A DNA stretch of 64,000 nt. Origin: Rhopalosiphum padi. Lineage: Eukaryota > Arthropoda > Insecta > Hemiptera > Aphididae. The stretch covers positions 14,446,001-14,510,000 of the forward strand of contig NC_083600.1 in NCBI RefSeq assembly GCF_020882245.1, read 5' to 3'. The translations under genes were made by a program, and so were the position numbers. This document shows positions 1-12,929 of the stretch, piece by piece. Under the pieces are notes generated by a model. It did not search any database, was not told the DNA's origin, and worked only from the letters and a program-made list of their open reading frames with translations. Position 1 is the first letter of the stretch, and every line of letters begins with the position of its first letter.

Positions 1-943
1 GAAGTCAATCATTATAAAATACTCGTAAAATTGTTTTGGTTTATTAAAAATTAAGTACAAAAATAATATGCAAAAATAAAAGAGAAAAAATATGACTTTT
101 TGTTATAAATGCTTGGTCACAAATATTAAAAGAATAGTTGTTTTCCGGTTATAAAAACTGTGTAAGAAAATTTTTCAATAAACTGTCGAGGATTTAAACT
201 TATACTTTATATTTTTAGTATTTTTAATGAAAATATTAAGATTAATTCGATTCATAAACAACATGCAACACAGCACACTCGTAATATACATAACAATGGC
301 AATGTTAAAAGTCAAAACGCATACTAATTTTACTGTAGAATGGGTAGTTGTAGAATAATCTTAAATATTAAATCTTATCTTCTATTATAGTTGTACGAGT
401 AAAATATAACAATTAAAACAAGATAAAAATCAAATAACAAACTCTACTATAGTTTATATAAAACTTGGGTATTTTTAGGGTAGATAATATTCTATTTTCT
501 TCTCTCACCACCCACCAATGGTTAAAATATAAACATATACCGCAGAATATGCATTTTACATGTTTATACTTTTATAGTTGAAATATGAAATAATATGTAT
601 TTTATTCAAAATATGTGAAATAAAATAACCACGACTATTTGCTTCAATGTGATGTGATTTTGAAAATTATAAACAAAAACAGTAATCTAAAGCATCTGTA
701 TAAAATGGTGCAACTGTATGTACTCCAATACTCCATAGATATGTATACATGTATATTGTATACAATAAATATGTACGAGTTAACAAACATTTAGTTTTTT
801 TATACTTTTATAGAAAATATTGTTACTTTTATATTTTTGGGGATTTAAGGTGTCCGATATAAGTGCAGTTTTAAGATTTTAAATGCATTTTATAGGGTTT
901 TAAATTCAGTTTTAATAATAAGTTATTAAACAAATCCACTTAC
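1..943. other. AT-rich non-coding stretch at left edge
   Basis: No coding exon, RNA gene or clear repeat could be supported on either strand. It is probably intron 2 of the minus-strand gene whose first two exons lie just to the right, because that gene's second exon ends in a good donor (GTAAGT on the minus strand, plus positions 938-943). If that donor were not used, the frame would stop five codons later. Confidence 0.4.
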
Positions 944-1272
944 TAATTCTGCAGCAGTCTTGTATTTAGGAGTTTTCAGCATATCACGGATTTCAGATTC
1001 TGATTCCATATGTTTTCGTAAAACCTTTGATTTCTTTTCAGGATCGTCTAAAATATGCCATGCAAAAATCTTATACAATCAAATAAAATTGACAATAGTT
1101 TTTCCAATCACTTCATAATATATACAATACACATAAAAAAATTATAATAAATACAAAAAAAATAAATATTACCAAGTGAATCGATCAAATCTTCACAACA
1201 CTTGTATCCAAGTTTATCTAGTTTATTTATCGTGTGCTTGCTTAAAGGCAATGTCCAAATAGGCCGGTTCAT
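944..1272 (-). CDS. RAD51C-like recombinase paralogue, N-terminal exons (partial)
   Basis: Two exons on the minus strand: 1272-1173 (ATG at 1272-1270, 33 codons plus one base) and 1047-944 (ending before GTAAGT). Together they encode 68 in-frame residues. The N-terminus (TLPLSKHTINKLDKLGYKC, then EDLID) resembles the helix-hairpin-helix opening of RAD51C, which has a 'PLS...KL...GF...EDLL' pattern. The second exon ends with KTAAEL, like the RAD51C linker (KTALELL) that precedes the Walker-A ATPase core. The core itself would lie left of the window. RAD51 paralogues assist homologous recombination repair in the nucleus. Exon phases agree, which supports a real gene, but the family call rests on short similarity from memory. 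It is divergently oriented to the fasciclin gene, with ATGs about 365 bp apart. Confidence 0.45.
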
Positions 1273-1544
1273 GATTATACTGTTCTGTTTAAAAAAATTA
1301 GGTTAATTTTTAATCACGACAAAAAAAAATCAACAATACTATATAAGTTCAATTGCATACGCACACCGTCCTCATAATAGATACGCATTTATAATTTAAT
1401 CTTAGACATTACGTGAGGCATATATGACGATTGCAAATATTTGTTACATTATAATATGTACATATGGGTCAAAGACGAATCCATTGGGATATTTTTTTTT
1501 CAATTTAATTACTTACACAGAATCTTCCGGTGGTCAAAATCGCA

Positions 1545-1552
1545 TATATAAA
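1545..1552 (+). promoter_or_regulatory. TATA box of the fasciclin gene
   Basis: TATATAAA followed by AAGCCCACCCACTATAGTTAG. The expected start site lies near 1575-1580, giving a 5'UTR of about 60 bases before the ATG at 1637. The element lies between two divergent genes and is oriented toward the fasciclin gene. Confidence 0.5.
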
Positions 1553-1636
1553 GCCCACCCACTATAGTTAGTAATTACCATAACAGTTTTATTATTCAAA
1601 AAGTTCACAGCTATTATACACAGTATATCATCAGCT

Positions 1637-4600
1637 ATGATTGTAACTATTGTTTTAACGAGTTTGATGTTGACGTACGATGTGGTTTATGGAAATTATC
1701 ATCACAACAGAAACACTACGCTTCACAAATATGGGTAAGTCATTTATAATACACTGCACACTGACCAATAATCGTTATCTTTATATTTTATGGTCCTTAA
1801 ACAATGATACATAAAACCGTCGATTAACTTTGAATTTAAACACAATCGGAAATATAAATGACACATTTTATGAAGGAAAAAATAAAACGTAGTTACCTGC
1901 GTGTTAGTGCATTACTCTAATATTGTATAAATTATTTGTTAAATTAAAATTCATGTAAAAGAACAATTGTTCACCCATTTGTATCGCATTATTAAATTAT
2001 TTAGTAACACAAATTCACGAAACATATTTTTTGTTTCTCCAAAATAGAAGCGTCCGATTTAATAATTTATATAAACGATGTATAACACTGGACTAGTGCC
2101 GATTTATATATAACATAACATAACTTGCTGTCGTGTAGCAAAATCTTTGAGATAGGTATTTTTGACCAATTCGATTTCCAGGCCCAATGTTTGCGCTGTC
2201 GAAGAGATTTCGTCAGGTAACGGCTTAGCGACATCGCACAGGGAGCGTAGTTGGCCAATAGACGATCGCCAGCAGCAACATCGCACTTGTGGACAGAATA
2301 CGTTGAGTGATTCGACTCTGGACTGCGACGATTGCAGTCACCCGGCCGTCATGAAACAATTTAATTTTTAATTTTTTTCTCTTTCTCCGAGTATAGAATC
2401 GTGAGGTATGAATGCTGCTTGGGGTTCAAATCGATGTATGGATGTCCAGGATGCACCGGTGGTGAGTAAACATAATAATATAACTACAGTATATTATATA
2501 TTCGTATAATATAATCATAAATTATGCGTTACATAATATTATGTAGATAATAATAATTTGCTTAACGTGGCACCGTTTCGTTGTGTCCTGGTCAGTTTTT
2601 TGGTTTATGATATAATAATGGTAAAGGTTTTTGTATATAGTGCTGCATCCTGCAAGTATATAAGTAATATACTACATAACTATAGTGAGCATTGTTTTCT
2701 ATATAATATATTATCTGTGTATTATACAACACTATAAAATGTTGTCAAGAAATTTTAAATATTATAACCGCAGCAATTTTTTTTCTTAGTTTCATTAGCT
2801 ACATTTAAGCAACAACCCATATTTTCAATTTTATATATTAATAAAATAGAAACGACCGTGATAAGATATTAAATATAGAACATAAAATAGAAAAAGAATT
2901 GCCTTATACATACAAATAATATACATAATACATGTTCGAGCAGCAAATGATACGGCCCCCGAAAACCAGTCAACAATTTTTTTAATATTTACAGTGAAAC
3001 TGTCAAAAAATGTGATGGAAACCGCTCAAGAACTCGGCGCACGCGAATTCGTCCGGTACGCCCGGCAACACGGCTTATACGATTCGTTGACCAGCGGCGG
3101 TCCGTATACGATATTCGTTCCCACCGACGAAGCTTTTTCCGTATATTAATTCATTTATTATTATTGCTATTAGTTATTAGTTTATTATTATTAATATTAT
3201 TATACTTCGTAACATACACAAAATCCATTCGAATGACATTAGGTATAATAAATATTTAATCTTTTTTTTTGTATTCTGTGTGGCGCGCGACTGTAGAAAA
3301 TGGATAACACATTTCGGTCGGCCATGGAGTCTTACGAATCGGCCATCGAGATACTAAGATATCACGTGGTACCCTTGAGGATCGTGACACAAAACGTATC
3401 TTCCGACGTGTTGTTGAACACGTTAAATGATGGACTTCAATTAAGGTTTAATAAGTACTCTACAAAAGTGAGTGAAATTTTCCCAATAACATATAATAAT
3501 TTTAATAATATTACTAATATAACTCACTGCACTACGTGAGTAAATAAGTTGCAGCATAACATGTACACATTTAAACTTATAATGAAATTATCAAACAAAA
3601 TTGAACATGCAAAAAATAGATGAATGAGTATTTATATACCTAAATACCTATCATTTCTAAACGTAATAATATTACAATTTAAAAATATAATACATGCATA
3701 TAGTTATGCATATTTTAATTATGAAAACATTCGAAAAATTTGGTACCATACGGTTATACATAAACATTTATCTTAAACGATTTCAAGTATTTTCGTCATT
3801 CATTATGAATAATTTATGATTATACATATTTTACATGTTTTATATATTGCTTCATATAAACTATATGAATATATTTAATGGATAAAAATGTATTGGATAA
3901 TAATTGATAAGTACATTTTAGGTACTTAAATGGTACTTTATATTTTAAAAAAGATGTAATGTTTTAAAATATTTGAAGACTAACTCATGTTATATTGTTA
4001 TCGAATAACAATCGATTTAAGCAAACTGATTTTTATAGATCGAAACAATAAATTGTGTTACGATAATGCGTAAGAACCGAATCGCTCAAAATGGAGTAGT
4101 GCATTTAATTAATTCCGTACTAAGTCCTTACAGTTATTCAAATCGAAATTTGGTTCAAATCATCAACCAGGTCTGAGATAACTTAATAGGTTTTATTCAA
4201 ATTAATCAATAGTATTTAAAATGGACCTTGTGTCTTTGTAGAACCAAGACTTATCAATATTTTCAAAAATGCTGGAAGTTTCACGTATGCATCAAAGTCT
4301 AAAAGAAACATTTCAAACACTTACCGTTATGGTTCCTACCGATATAGCATTACAAAGACTACCACAAAATCAACTCAGAAGGATATTGAGTGATGAGATG
4401 CTTAGCAAGGGTATGTATGAAATTAGTATATATTACCTATTACAATATTTATATTCGTATCTGTTCATCAAATGCACATAATTAAATAATATTTATATTA
4501 CAATGAAGACCAGGTAGGTCAATTAAGTAACCTAATAATATAAAATTATGTATATGATCACAAACAAATAATCTTAAGGGTTCGTTATACTTTATATAAA

Positions 4601-7134
4601 AATATATTAAAACAATCAAATACCAAATGTACAGAGTTTTAATAGTATTATTATTTCAAATGCATATGTTTTTAATCAGAAATTTTCTTTAGCGTTTGTG
4701 TTAAAACACATATTGCCGACACCTGTTTGTTTGAGTGCTGTCACTGAAGAACAGTACGTCAGGAGTCTGGCGGACAACAATTACGTAAAATTCAGCTGTG
4801 ACAGGACGAACGCTGTGATGGCTCAAGGAAACTGTATCGGTAACGATTTTAAATTATCGTCCAATGGAATTATTTACGCAATAAATTTCCCACTAAGCTC
4901 CGGAGAAGGTATATAGAATATAAAATATTAAATAATATGTAAATTATATATGTAAGCAAAATATATATTGTATTGCTGAATAGATATATAAAATAATTTA
5001 AAAAAATGAATTTTCATTTGGAATAAAAAAATACTATCATCTATATAATACATGTATAATGGTACTTTTGTTTTTTTTTTTATTCACAATATTATAATAT
5101 GTACAATATATTATGTTTATTATTATTATACCCTTAACGCGAATTCCAGGAAAATCAGCATTGCAGATCATGCAGCATTTGGGTCTAAGCGATTTTGTAC
5201 AAATCGTTAACATTGCCGGACTCGCGCAAACGTTTGAAAATTTTAACACGCTAACCGTTTTTGCGCCGACCAATCAAGCCTTCAGATGTAAGTCACCACA
5301 ATAATTATGTATGTCTATTAAGTATTCTTCACGCGAACACAGTGAATAGTATAAATTATTACAACCCGGTTATATAATGACCTGAACGTGTTTTCCAATG
5401 ACGTATGAAGTTATTCTACGTATCTACCTATATAGCTTGATTGTGTGAATAAATATTTAGCAATTGATTTGATGCAGGTATGAATCCTATGGAAATGTAT
5501 CACATCCGCTCCGACCCGAGTGCTGCCCGAGCGTTCGTAGATTTTCACGTCGGGAGACAAATAATGGCAGTCGAGAACATTTATGACGGAAAAACTATCG
5601 AAAGTTTTGCTCCTGGCAAGCAACTTCGTCTGCAGTGCGTCCAGAACGAGTTCGGCGTCGAAGGACGTCGGATTCACTTTCAAACTGTACGGGGCTACAA
5701 CGGGGCCGTTCATGTTGTCGACCATGTATTATATCCACCGACGATATCCGTCGAAGACCTGATTAGGAAAAACGATAGTTTCAGGTAAATACTAAAGGTA
5801 TATGTGTTTAACGTGGTTACATGGTAAATTAAGCAAAACTTAAACCGTTTAAAATTTAACGTTCCTATATAGGTAAAAGGTACAAAAATATTCAAATTTG
5901 AATACTTTAAATGCTTCAGTTCGTCATACTGCAACACGTCATATTCTAATATAATATAAACACTTTAATACTTAATTTCTATAAATCAAAATATAACTAC
6001 GATAGGTTAGAATTTGAAAATTTGGAAATTTGAAGTAAAATATTATACAAAACATAAACTTTTTGAAATCTCATTCATATAAACTTTTTAAACTTTAAGA
6101 TTTTAAAAATAAATTACAATAAAACACAAAGTACGTTAAAAAATAATAACACGAAGTATAATCATATTAATTATTTAATAATTTATATAAATTTTATATT
6201 TCATAAAAGCGTTTAAGACCCACCGCACACTGCATGATTCTGATTCCTTCTATATAGACACATATAGCAACTGCACTATTTCAACACTACAGGACAAACT
6301 CACTCCTACAAATATATTGATCAAATGCGCTAATTAACTTAAATTTAAAATACATTTTTGATAATTCAGCTTGTACACGCAAGCGATGGACCTGGTACTG
6401 GGCACTTTTTCGAAGGATCGGACGTCATACGAGTTCTGCAATGGTATGCACAATACGTACTTCGTACCTACGAATTATGCGTTTAGAAAACTCGGGGCCG
6501 ACGAACTGCACAGGTTGTTCACAAACCCTACCCGTATGCGACAAATCCTGGACAACCACCAGGCTGACCGCATCCTGCCGTCAGCGTTGATCAGTACGCG
6601 TCAACAGTACGAGATCAAAACGAAAAACGAAATTGTCCGCTTGTCCAACGAAGACGGCAAGCTTATGGTACGACATTCATTATGAATATTGAATATATAT
6701 CATTAGAATGGTCAAAATATTGATACCCGAGCTGCGTTTATAAAATTTTATTGTCCTATATTTTTTATATAATAGAGCCCTAAAATCATATCCCTATTAT
6801 TAAACACATCAAATTTTGAATACCGAAAAAAAGGCTTTCCAATGTCTAGTTGACTAGTTATATTACTATATTAATAATCCTAACATATCATCTCTAGTTG
6901 TACCAATGTAACTATATAATTTCCAAGCTTGTGTTTATGTTGTTTTTATTTTAGATTTAAATTATAAAAACAATTGACATAGCAAATTTAATAATTCATG
7001 TATTATGTTTAAATAAATGTTATGATTAGGTCAACGAAGCTGAAATAATCGAAACGGATATAATGACGACCAATGGACTGATCCACGTGGTTGACGATTT
7101 GATTTTACCACAATACAGACGGAGAAACGAATGA
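1637..7134 (+). CDS. mfas: Secreted EMI + four-FAS1-domain protein (midline fasciclin / TGFBI-periostin family)
   Basis: Twelve exons: 1637-1734, 2182-2301, 2397-2461, 2995-3140, 3297-3467, 4039-4170, 4242-4410, 4693-4908, 5150-5287, 5478-5784, 6370-6667, 7030-7134. The lengths sum to 1965 bases (654 residues plus stop) and every junction keeps frame with GT-AG borders. Residues 1-20 form a hydrophobic signal peptide (IVTIVLTSLMLTYDVVYG). An EMI domain follows (about 33-94; YGPNVCAVE, CGQNTIVRYECC, YGCPGC). Four FAS1 domains come next (about 95-244, 245-372, 373-510, 511-650), each with the FAS1 motif, for example GPYTIFVPTDEAF and NTLTVFAPTNQAF. The protein ends RRRNE, with no hydrophobic GPI-type tail, so it is probably secreted into extracellular matrix. 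The length matches vertebrate TGFBI (about 680 residues) and the same domain order. In flies midline fasciclin is a neural adhesion molecule; the role here is inferred from family. Confidence 0.92.
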
Positions 7135-7325
7135 ATATCGACTATATTACATCATTAGATATAAGCAAATATTAGTAAATTATTAATTTAGTAGGCGATT
7201 TATAATACACATTAACACAATTAAAGACACCATAAAATCATGAACTTAATCTTAATACAAGCATTACAGCTGTGTATAATTGTTTTTAGTATGATGTTAA
7301 ATTGTTAACTTTTAATTTACATTCT

Positions 7326-7338
7326 AATAAAAAATAAA
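7326..7338 (+). terminator. Poly(A) signals of the fasciclin gene
   Basis: Two AATAAA hexamers (7326-7331 and 7333-7338) lie about 190 bases after the stop codon, in an AT-rich 3'UTR. This is the expected position for cleavage and polyadenylation. Confidence 0.55.
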
Positions 7339-7344
7339 ACATAT

Positions 7345-8505
7345 TTATCAAAATATCGTATTTCTAAAAAATAATTTTTTATAAGATTAGACATATTCGC
7401 TTTTTACTCACATGTATGTATAATATGTATTTTAATAGAATCCTATGTCCTTAGTCCTTACGCCGGATCACTCGGATGACTCGGATTTATAATTATTATT
7501 TTATGATCAGTAGTTTGCAACGGTGTGTGTTAAAATTGGTACCTAGCTATTATATTTTATTATCACATCATAATTTATTTATAATAATATAGTGTTCATT
7601 TACAAGATCTATAGGTACAATATATTATAATAGCAAGATTTATATATGCGTTCCATCAAATATAAAATAAATATCGCAACGCACAGTAAGTATAATAGAT
7701 ATCTTATAAGTTATAACAATGATTTAATTATAACCAAGATAGATAAATAGATAATGGCTTTTATAATAGTAATACAATTAAATGATATTAATTATTAATT
7801 ATAATGATATAGAACGGTTATTAAAAAAAAAAATTTAAAAAAAAATAGGTAATTTGGGTTTTGCATATAGTCATAGACGACAGGATAATACTACAATAGA
7901 AAGTAGTTTTATCTTTAAAGTGTTATCATATTATACTTTTTAATATTATTACCTATATATATACTGTATTGTGTGTTAAATTCGATGTACTCAAAGCTGC
8001 TAACATAGAAAATAATCAAAATCATCATAGTTGTTATTAAATCTTAACTACTTATTGGACTGATCAAAAAAAAAAAAATAAATAAACAGCCTTGCTTTTA
8101 AATTTATTTTGATAACGAATTTAAACTTCGCTGTTAGTGTAAATGTTTTGAATAAATAATAACTACAATGGTAAGACTTAATTTTAAAATTCTATAATAA
8201 CTGTTTTTTTCTGTGTTATTATTATTTTTCTTGCATTTTGTATTATTTTATGTACTCTCTTTGGCCGATAATCAATCAACTAAATAAATAATTAAAAATA
8301 TGTTGTTATTGCTATTGTCAACCATATAGTATTGAAATATAAAATATTCATCATGTACCTAATATTTGTCTAACTGCAGTTGATTTTCATTATTTTTCAA
8401 AGAGTACACATCGAATAATTCTTTAGAGTGAACTCGTTTCTATTGACGTTAATCTTTCATTAATATTGTACGCGTATTCTAAATTAATCATGCAAGATAA
8501 TAATG
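7345..8505. other. AT-rich intergenic stretch
   Basis: Homopolymer A/T runs and no supported exon, RNA gene or clear inverted repeat on either strand. Confidence 0.5.
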
Positions 8506-8509
8506 ATAT

Positions 8510-8995
8510 TACGGTCGATTGCAAAATCACACCAACCCATCGGGAACCATTATGAAAAAATCGCAAAACACTCAAACCACGAAGATTTCGGAAAGCTCGG
8601 AATTCTCGGGTTTAATTGCTAAACCGTACTTTAGATCGATGCCGAACATAAAAATAATAACGTCTGGCGGCGATGGCGATTCCAATGAACCGTGACAGAA
8701 TCCTGACACGCCACTTGAATATCGTCCATCGCTAATCCTGCTGGCCAATTACGCAGGACCGCAGATGCGGCGCATGATCGCGAACCTAAACACTGGTATG
8801 ATGACGCCAGCCGTAGAAGCTAAATCGCCGGTTCCCTCGTTGTCGTTACGCCTACAGCATTCCGATGATGATATACGCATAACGAAGGCCCGTCGGAAGT
8901 GGTGAGCCCCATTGAAGTCACTGGTCCGCTAGCGAGGCGATCTGTTTCATTGCCGAATATGTCAATAAGTGTGAGGTCTATCGAAATATAAATGC
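8510..8995 (+). pseudogene. Decayed ORF of unknown origin, with poly(A)-signal tail
   Basis: This island is richer in G and C than its surroundings. From ATG 8552 one frame reads 47 codons to TGA (8693-8695), then another 69 codons to TGA (8903-8905). Near 8865-8885 the coding look moves to another frame, which reads HNEGPSEVVSPIEVTGPL and onward to a TAA near 8990. A single stop plus one frameshift would therefore account for about 155 residues. The product is Ser/Pro-rich, with two similar motifs (RSMPNI and RSVSLPNMSI). AATAAA hexamers follow at about 9106 and 9202. I do not recognise the family. It could be a recent pseudogene, a retrocopy, or a gene with introns I cannot see. Confidence 0.4.
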
Positions 8996-9439
8996 AAATT
9001 TCGGCGGACGATTCGTAAACGCCACAATAATCGTTAAAAATAAACGCGGATCTTTTTGGAAACGGACAAAAAGGTTTTTCCGACGTTTGATTTGTTGCTG
9101 CGCTTAATAAATATACGGCGCGCGGCGTAGCATAGAATGTTATGTTTGTACCTATTTTAATATATATCTTATACAGTGTACTAAAAATTATGTTTGACCT
9201 GAATAAAGTTTTTTGTTAAGTTATTTAATTGTTTATTATTATATAATTTTTTTTATTGTAAAATTAGTTTATGTACGGCTTATTGTGAAAATTGTGAATA
9301 ATATAGCTTAGAAAAAAATTCATTAAACATTTGTGATGATAGAGCATTATCACACTAACTTGATCTTGATTTGATAATATGTATAATTATATGAATAAAA
9401 TTATCAGAAATACAATGCAAACTTAATTTGTTGTCATAA

Positions 9440-9510
9440 TTGGCCATCAAAAATTAAACCCCCTCTCCCCTTCCCCCCGAAAAAATCCTGGCTATAGCAC
9501 TGTATTATAG
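9440..9510. repeat. C-rich transposon end fragment
   Basis: The run CCCCCTCTCCCCTTCCCCCC followed by GAAAAAATCCTGGCTATAGC is unlike its AT-rich surroundings. It resembles the C-rich end of the short element at 22528-22795. It is probably a terminal fragment of a dispersed non-autonomous element; no second end was found nearby. Confidence 0.35.
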
Positions 9511-11090
9511 GTAATTTGTAATTGTACCCAATTCTGATTTTAAATAATATTTAAATCAAACTTTCTTGTATAGAAAAAAAATCAACATGTTTATACACAT
9601 TCTCAAATTCACATAATTATCGGTTTCAATACATTCAAAATATATAGATACGTCATAATTACTACGAATAACAAATGCATAATATGTGTAATCATAATAA
9701 TCATTATTTAATTTTAGTTTCAATTTTATCTACACTTATCTACATCATATTTTAAATTTTGTATCCATATGTATAGGTACCTGTATAATTACTATAAAAT
9801 TAACAAAATGTAATTAATAGGTAATACAATTAATTTTTAAAAATAAATGAGATAGTTTTTTCCGATAACTTTGACGTATAAAAATCAAAATTTGAACAAG
9901 TGGTTTTCGAGTTATCTCTTCTTTGTATACAAAGGATAATAAATCCGCGATAATTGATTGGAAAGGTAAAAGGGCAATTGACTCTATAATGATTTGATAG
10001 GTAATTTTACTAATTAATCTATCAAAATTCAACATTTATAATTTTTTTAAATAGTCCCAAACACAATAGCTACCTACTAGAACCAAATGAACCAATATCA
10101 GTGGCTCCGAAGTCCATGTTGGAGGTAGGCCACATTATATTAGCGTCATAACTTAATTATGAGAAAATTTATATTTTTACACCATCTCTTGGCCCTCTCC
10201 CCCAGTTGGATATTTTTTACGCCAATGGGTATTGTGGCCGCGAAGTTTTAAAATTGCTCATTGCCTAATCACACTTTAAAAACTTTGGCGTCACTGACCC
10301 ATATAACATCTAATTTATATTTTTATAAAACCATTTTTAAGGTCTAATATATTTATTATGTACTATGTACATAGTACATACCTATCTATACATTTTAATA
10401 ATTAAGAAATTACTCTTCCGAATTATGAATTAGGTACATCAAATAAGTGTTCAGAAAAATTAAACGCTAAACAATTTACAGTAAAATTCGAAAAATGGAA
10501 GAATATTTAAAAATGTCAAAATTCAATTTTGAATAACTGAAATATTGAAGAAAAAATATGAGCATGGCTTGGTGAAACACCAACGTCCACCCTTATAATA
10601 TAGATAGTACAAAATCAATGGTCTAAGTTTAGACTCTAGAATACCGCCGGTAGAATATTTATATGATTTCGTAACACACCAACATGTGAGACTGATAGAT
10701 AACAGCAACTTTTTTACTATCGGTAAAATGCGTAAAAAATATTTGGTCACCACCAAGTTTTTTACTCTTCCGATTTCGAGATAAATCTAAATTATCTCGA
10801 TTATCTAAAGCAGTGACTAGATAATCATTAAAAACCATTTTAATAACGATTTACCAAACAACTAGGTATTGTGATATTGGTGATTAGAGATGAATGCACC
10901 TTCTTTGATCACAAATCAAATTATAATAATTATAATTAATAATTTATGATTACATTTTTTATTTAAAAACGATATAAGCAGTATAATTATAAAATTGGCA
11001 TTTTATATGATGCTATATTCTGTTGATAATGCCGACCGTATTGCCACTGAATAGATTAAATTGCAGACTAACGTTATCAGCTGAATTCCA
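9511..11090. other. Intergenic stretch, mostly AT-rich
   Basis: No exon supported. A less AT-rich patch at about 10085-10290 (GGCCCTCTCCCCCAGTTGG and nearby) looks like dispersed repeat debris rather than coding sequence. The remainder is low-complexity AT. Confidence 0.45.
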
Positions 11091-11099
11091 AACATTCGA

Positions 11100-11610
11100 G
11101 GTGTGTCATCCGTCGACCGTAGTCTACTCGTCTACAACTACTATCCACCTACTGCCGTGAAACGAAAATTCGACGATTCTGCTGGACCAGAATTCCGCAG
11201 TCCATGCAGGTACGATTCGTTTTTATAGATCAAAATAATATCCTTAACTCACCGGCTGTCGGACGTCTTAAGGTGGGTGTCGGTAGTTTTAGGTCTTCCG
11301 CCGGAAGCCGAACAATGCTCCGATGAAAACCTCTGGCGACTAAACTTTAAAGTCGAAAAATCACAATTTGCAAATAGATCAACAATAATAGGCATTACAG
11401 TAGGTATTATGTTGAACCATTTATTTTTCAGGTTAAGAATTGAAAAGGGCGCGCGTCACATTATCATCGACTGGTGACGAGATCTGATACCGTTTCATGC
11501 TACGCAATAATACCTTCATAATTTCATATCTGGTAGCTGTTTTAGCTGAAACGCCTGGAACGCGTCGACTGATTTGTATATAATTTTACCTCGAATTTTA
11601 TCTACTGACG
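11100..11610 (+). other. 5'UTR of NT5DC1-like gene with one intron
   Basis: A GC-richer segment ends at a plausible donor (CCATGCAG|GTACGA, exon end 11209). A pyrimidine-rich acceptor (TTATTTTTCAG) opens a second exon at 11432, which runs into the coding exon. A short ORF at 11277-11477 overlaps this predicted intron and is not supported as protein. Confidence 0.45.
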
Positions 11611-12906
11611 ATGACGGAGACGTTCAATTTGTCCGACTACGATTGCATCGGTTTCGACCTGGATAACACAATATGCGAATATCGCATAGGGCCCATGGTA
11701 CAGATGATTTATGACGTACTAATCGATTATCTCATAAAAAATTGCAATTACTCGGCCAATCATCTGCGGCAGCCGGTAGATTTCGATTTTTTTCAGAGGG
11801 GTTTGATTTTGGATGCTGAAAAAGGAAACATTCTAAAAATCAATGGTGCTGGTCAGATATTGAGAGCAGCCCACGGCACAAAGTTCATGTCCGACGAAGA
11901 AATCGTGTCTGTGTATGGTCCGAACAGGACGTGGTCGGTGACCGATGTGTTTGTACAAAATTTTCTAGAAACTTGGAACGGACCTATGTCCGAAAAAATT
12001 AGACCACTTCTTGATTTTTTCGATATTCCTGTGTCGCTTGTATTTGGTCGTTGTATAGACGGCATTGATAATGTATCTCGCCCTCAAACCTATAGTGTTT
12101 GGCCTGATGTATTGAAAGGCTTGATCTATATGTATTCTAGGGAGAACTTTTCAGCAAATACTGGTGATTATTTTCCATACTTGAAATCGACTCCCTCTTT
12201 ATATTATAATAAATGTCCTGACTATGTGCTCAACTGGCTTAAAGAACTAAAACAAACTAAAAAAGTTTTCCTGATATCGGGATCACATGTCGACTATGCC
12301 AATTTCACAGCTACACAATCATTAGGTGAAAACTGGAAAGACTTATTTGACATAGCTGTTTTTTATTCAAGAAAACCTGGATTTTTCACTGCGAATAAAC
12401 CATTCTATAACACAGACTCTCAAATGTTAAACGAATGTGATATTGTGGAAAATATACAATTTAACAATATTTATAGTCAAGGTAATTGGAATCAATTACA
12501 TGATTTATTTAAAAAAGAAACTGGGAAGTCTAACCCAAAGTGCTTGTATGTTGGCGATAATATATTGCAAGATGTTGTAGCACCTGCAAAGTTCTCTGGT
12601 ATAGATACTATAGCTGTTGTTGAAGAAATGAAACTAGATTCGAATGATAATGATATTAATCCCGACAATAAAATGTTAAGATCAAACAAATGGAGTTCAT
12701 ATCTAGTCGACTGTGACAAGAGAGATATGTCCATTTGGACTTCGTTTATTGCAAATCATGGAAAACTTTGTATTCCATCCTTAAAGCATTTGGCAAAAAA
12801 GCCCATACATTTTGAGTTTACACCGTTTACCAAAAGTAAAGTGGTTTTAAATGGTAATGGTTTTTTTCCATTTATACCCAACAGCTTGTACAAGATTATA
12901 AAGTAA
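11611..12906 (+). CDS. NT5DC1: HAD-family cytosolic 5'-nucleotidase-like protein (NT5DC1)
   Basis: A single uninterrupted coding exon of 431 residues. HAD motif I is at residues 13-20 (IGFDLDNT; nucleophile Asp16, acid/base Asp18). Family signatures follow: an early Ile/Tyr-rich cap region (IYDVLIDYLI), GLILDAEKGNILKI, and AAHGTK. A motif-II-like strand reads FLISGSHVDY and motif IV reads LYVGDNILQDV. The pattern follows vertebrate NT5DC1 along most of the length, including KPGFF and YSQGNW. The family is related to IMP/GMP-specific 5'-nucleotidases; the substrate of NT5DC1 itself is not settled, so enzymatic role is inferred from fold. The start is the first ATG after the frame opens, with purines before it. 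The length fits the family (about 455 in human). AATAAA follows the stop at 12922-12927. Confidence 0.9.
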   Translation: MTETFNLSDYDCIGFDLDNTICEYRIGPMVQMIYDVLIDYLIKNCNYSANHLRQPVDFDFFQRGLILDAEKGNILKINGAGQILRAAHGTKFMSDEEIVSVYGPNRTWSVTDVFVQNFLETWNGPMSEKIRPLLDFFDIPVSLVFGRCIDGIDNVSRPQTYSVWPDVLKGLIYMYSRENFSANTGDYFPYLKSTPSLYYNKCPDYVLNWLKELKQTKKVFLISGSHVDYANFTATQSLGENWKDLFDIAVFYSRKPGFFTANKPFYNTDSQMLNECDIVENIQFNNIYSQGNWNQLHDLFKKETGKSNPKCLYVGDNILQDVVAPAKFSGIDTIAVVEEMKLDSNDNDINPDNKMLRSNKWSSYLVDCDKRDMSIWTSFIANHGKLCIPSLKHLAKKPIHFEFTPFTKSKVVLNGNGFFPFIPNSLYKIIK

Positions 12907-12929
12907 TAATATAAATACATTAATAAATT

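Noticed and set aside
2162..2371. Continuous 69-codon plus-strand frame read as a stand-alone gene
   Set aside because: It is exon 2 of the fasciclin gene read through its acceptor and donor; splicing at 2301/2397 restores the EMI motif CGQNTIVRYECC.
11277..11477. 66-codon frame upstream of NT5DC1
   Set aside because: Lies mostly in the predicted 5'UTR intron and shows no family resemblance.
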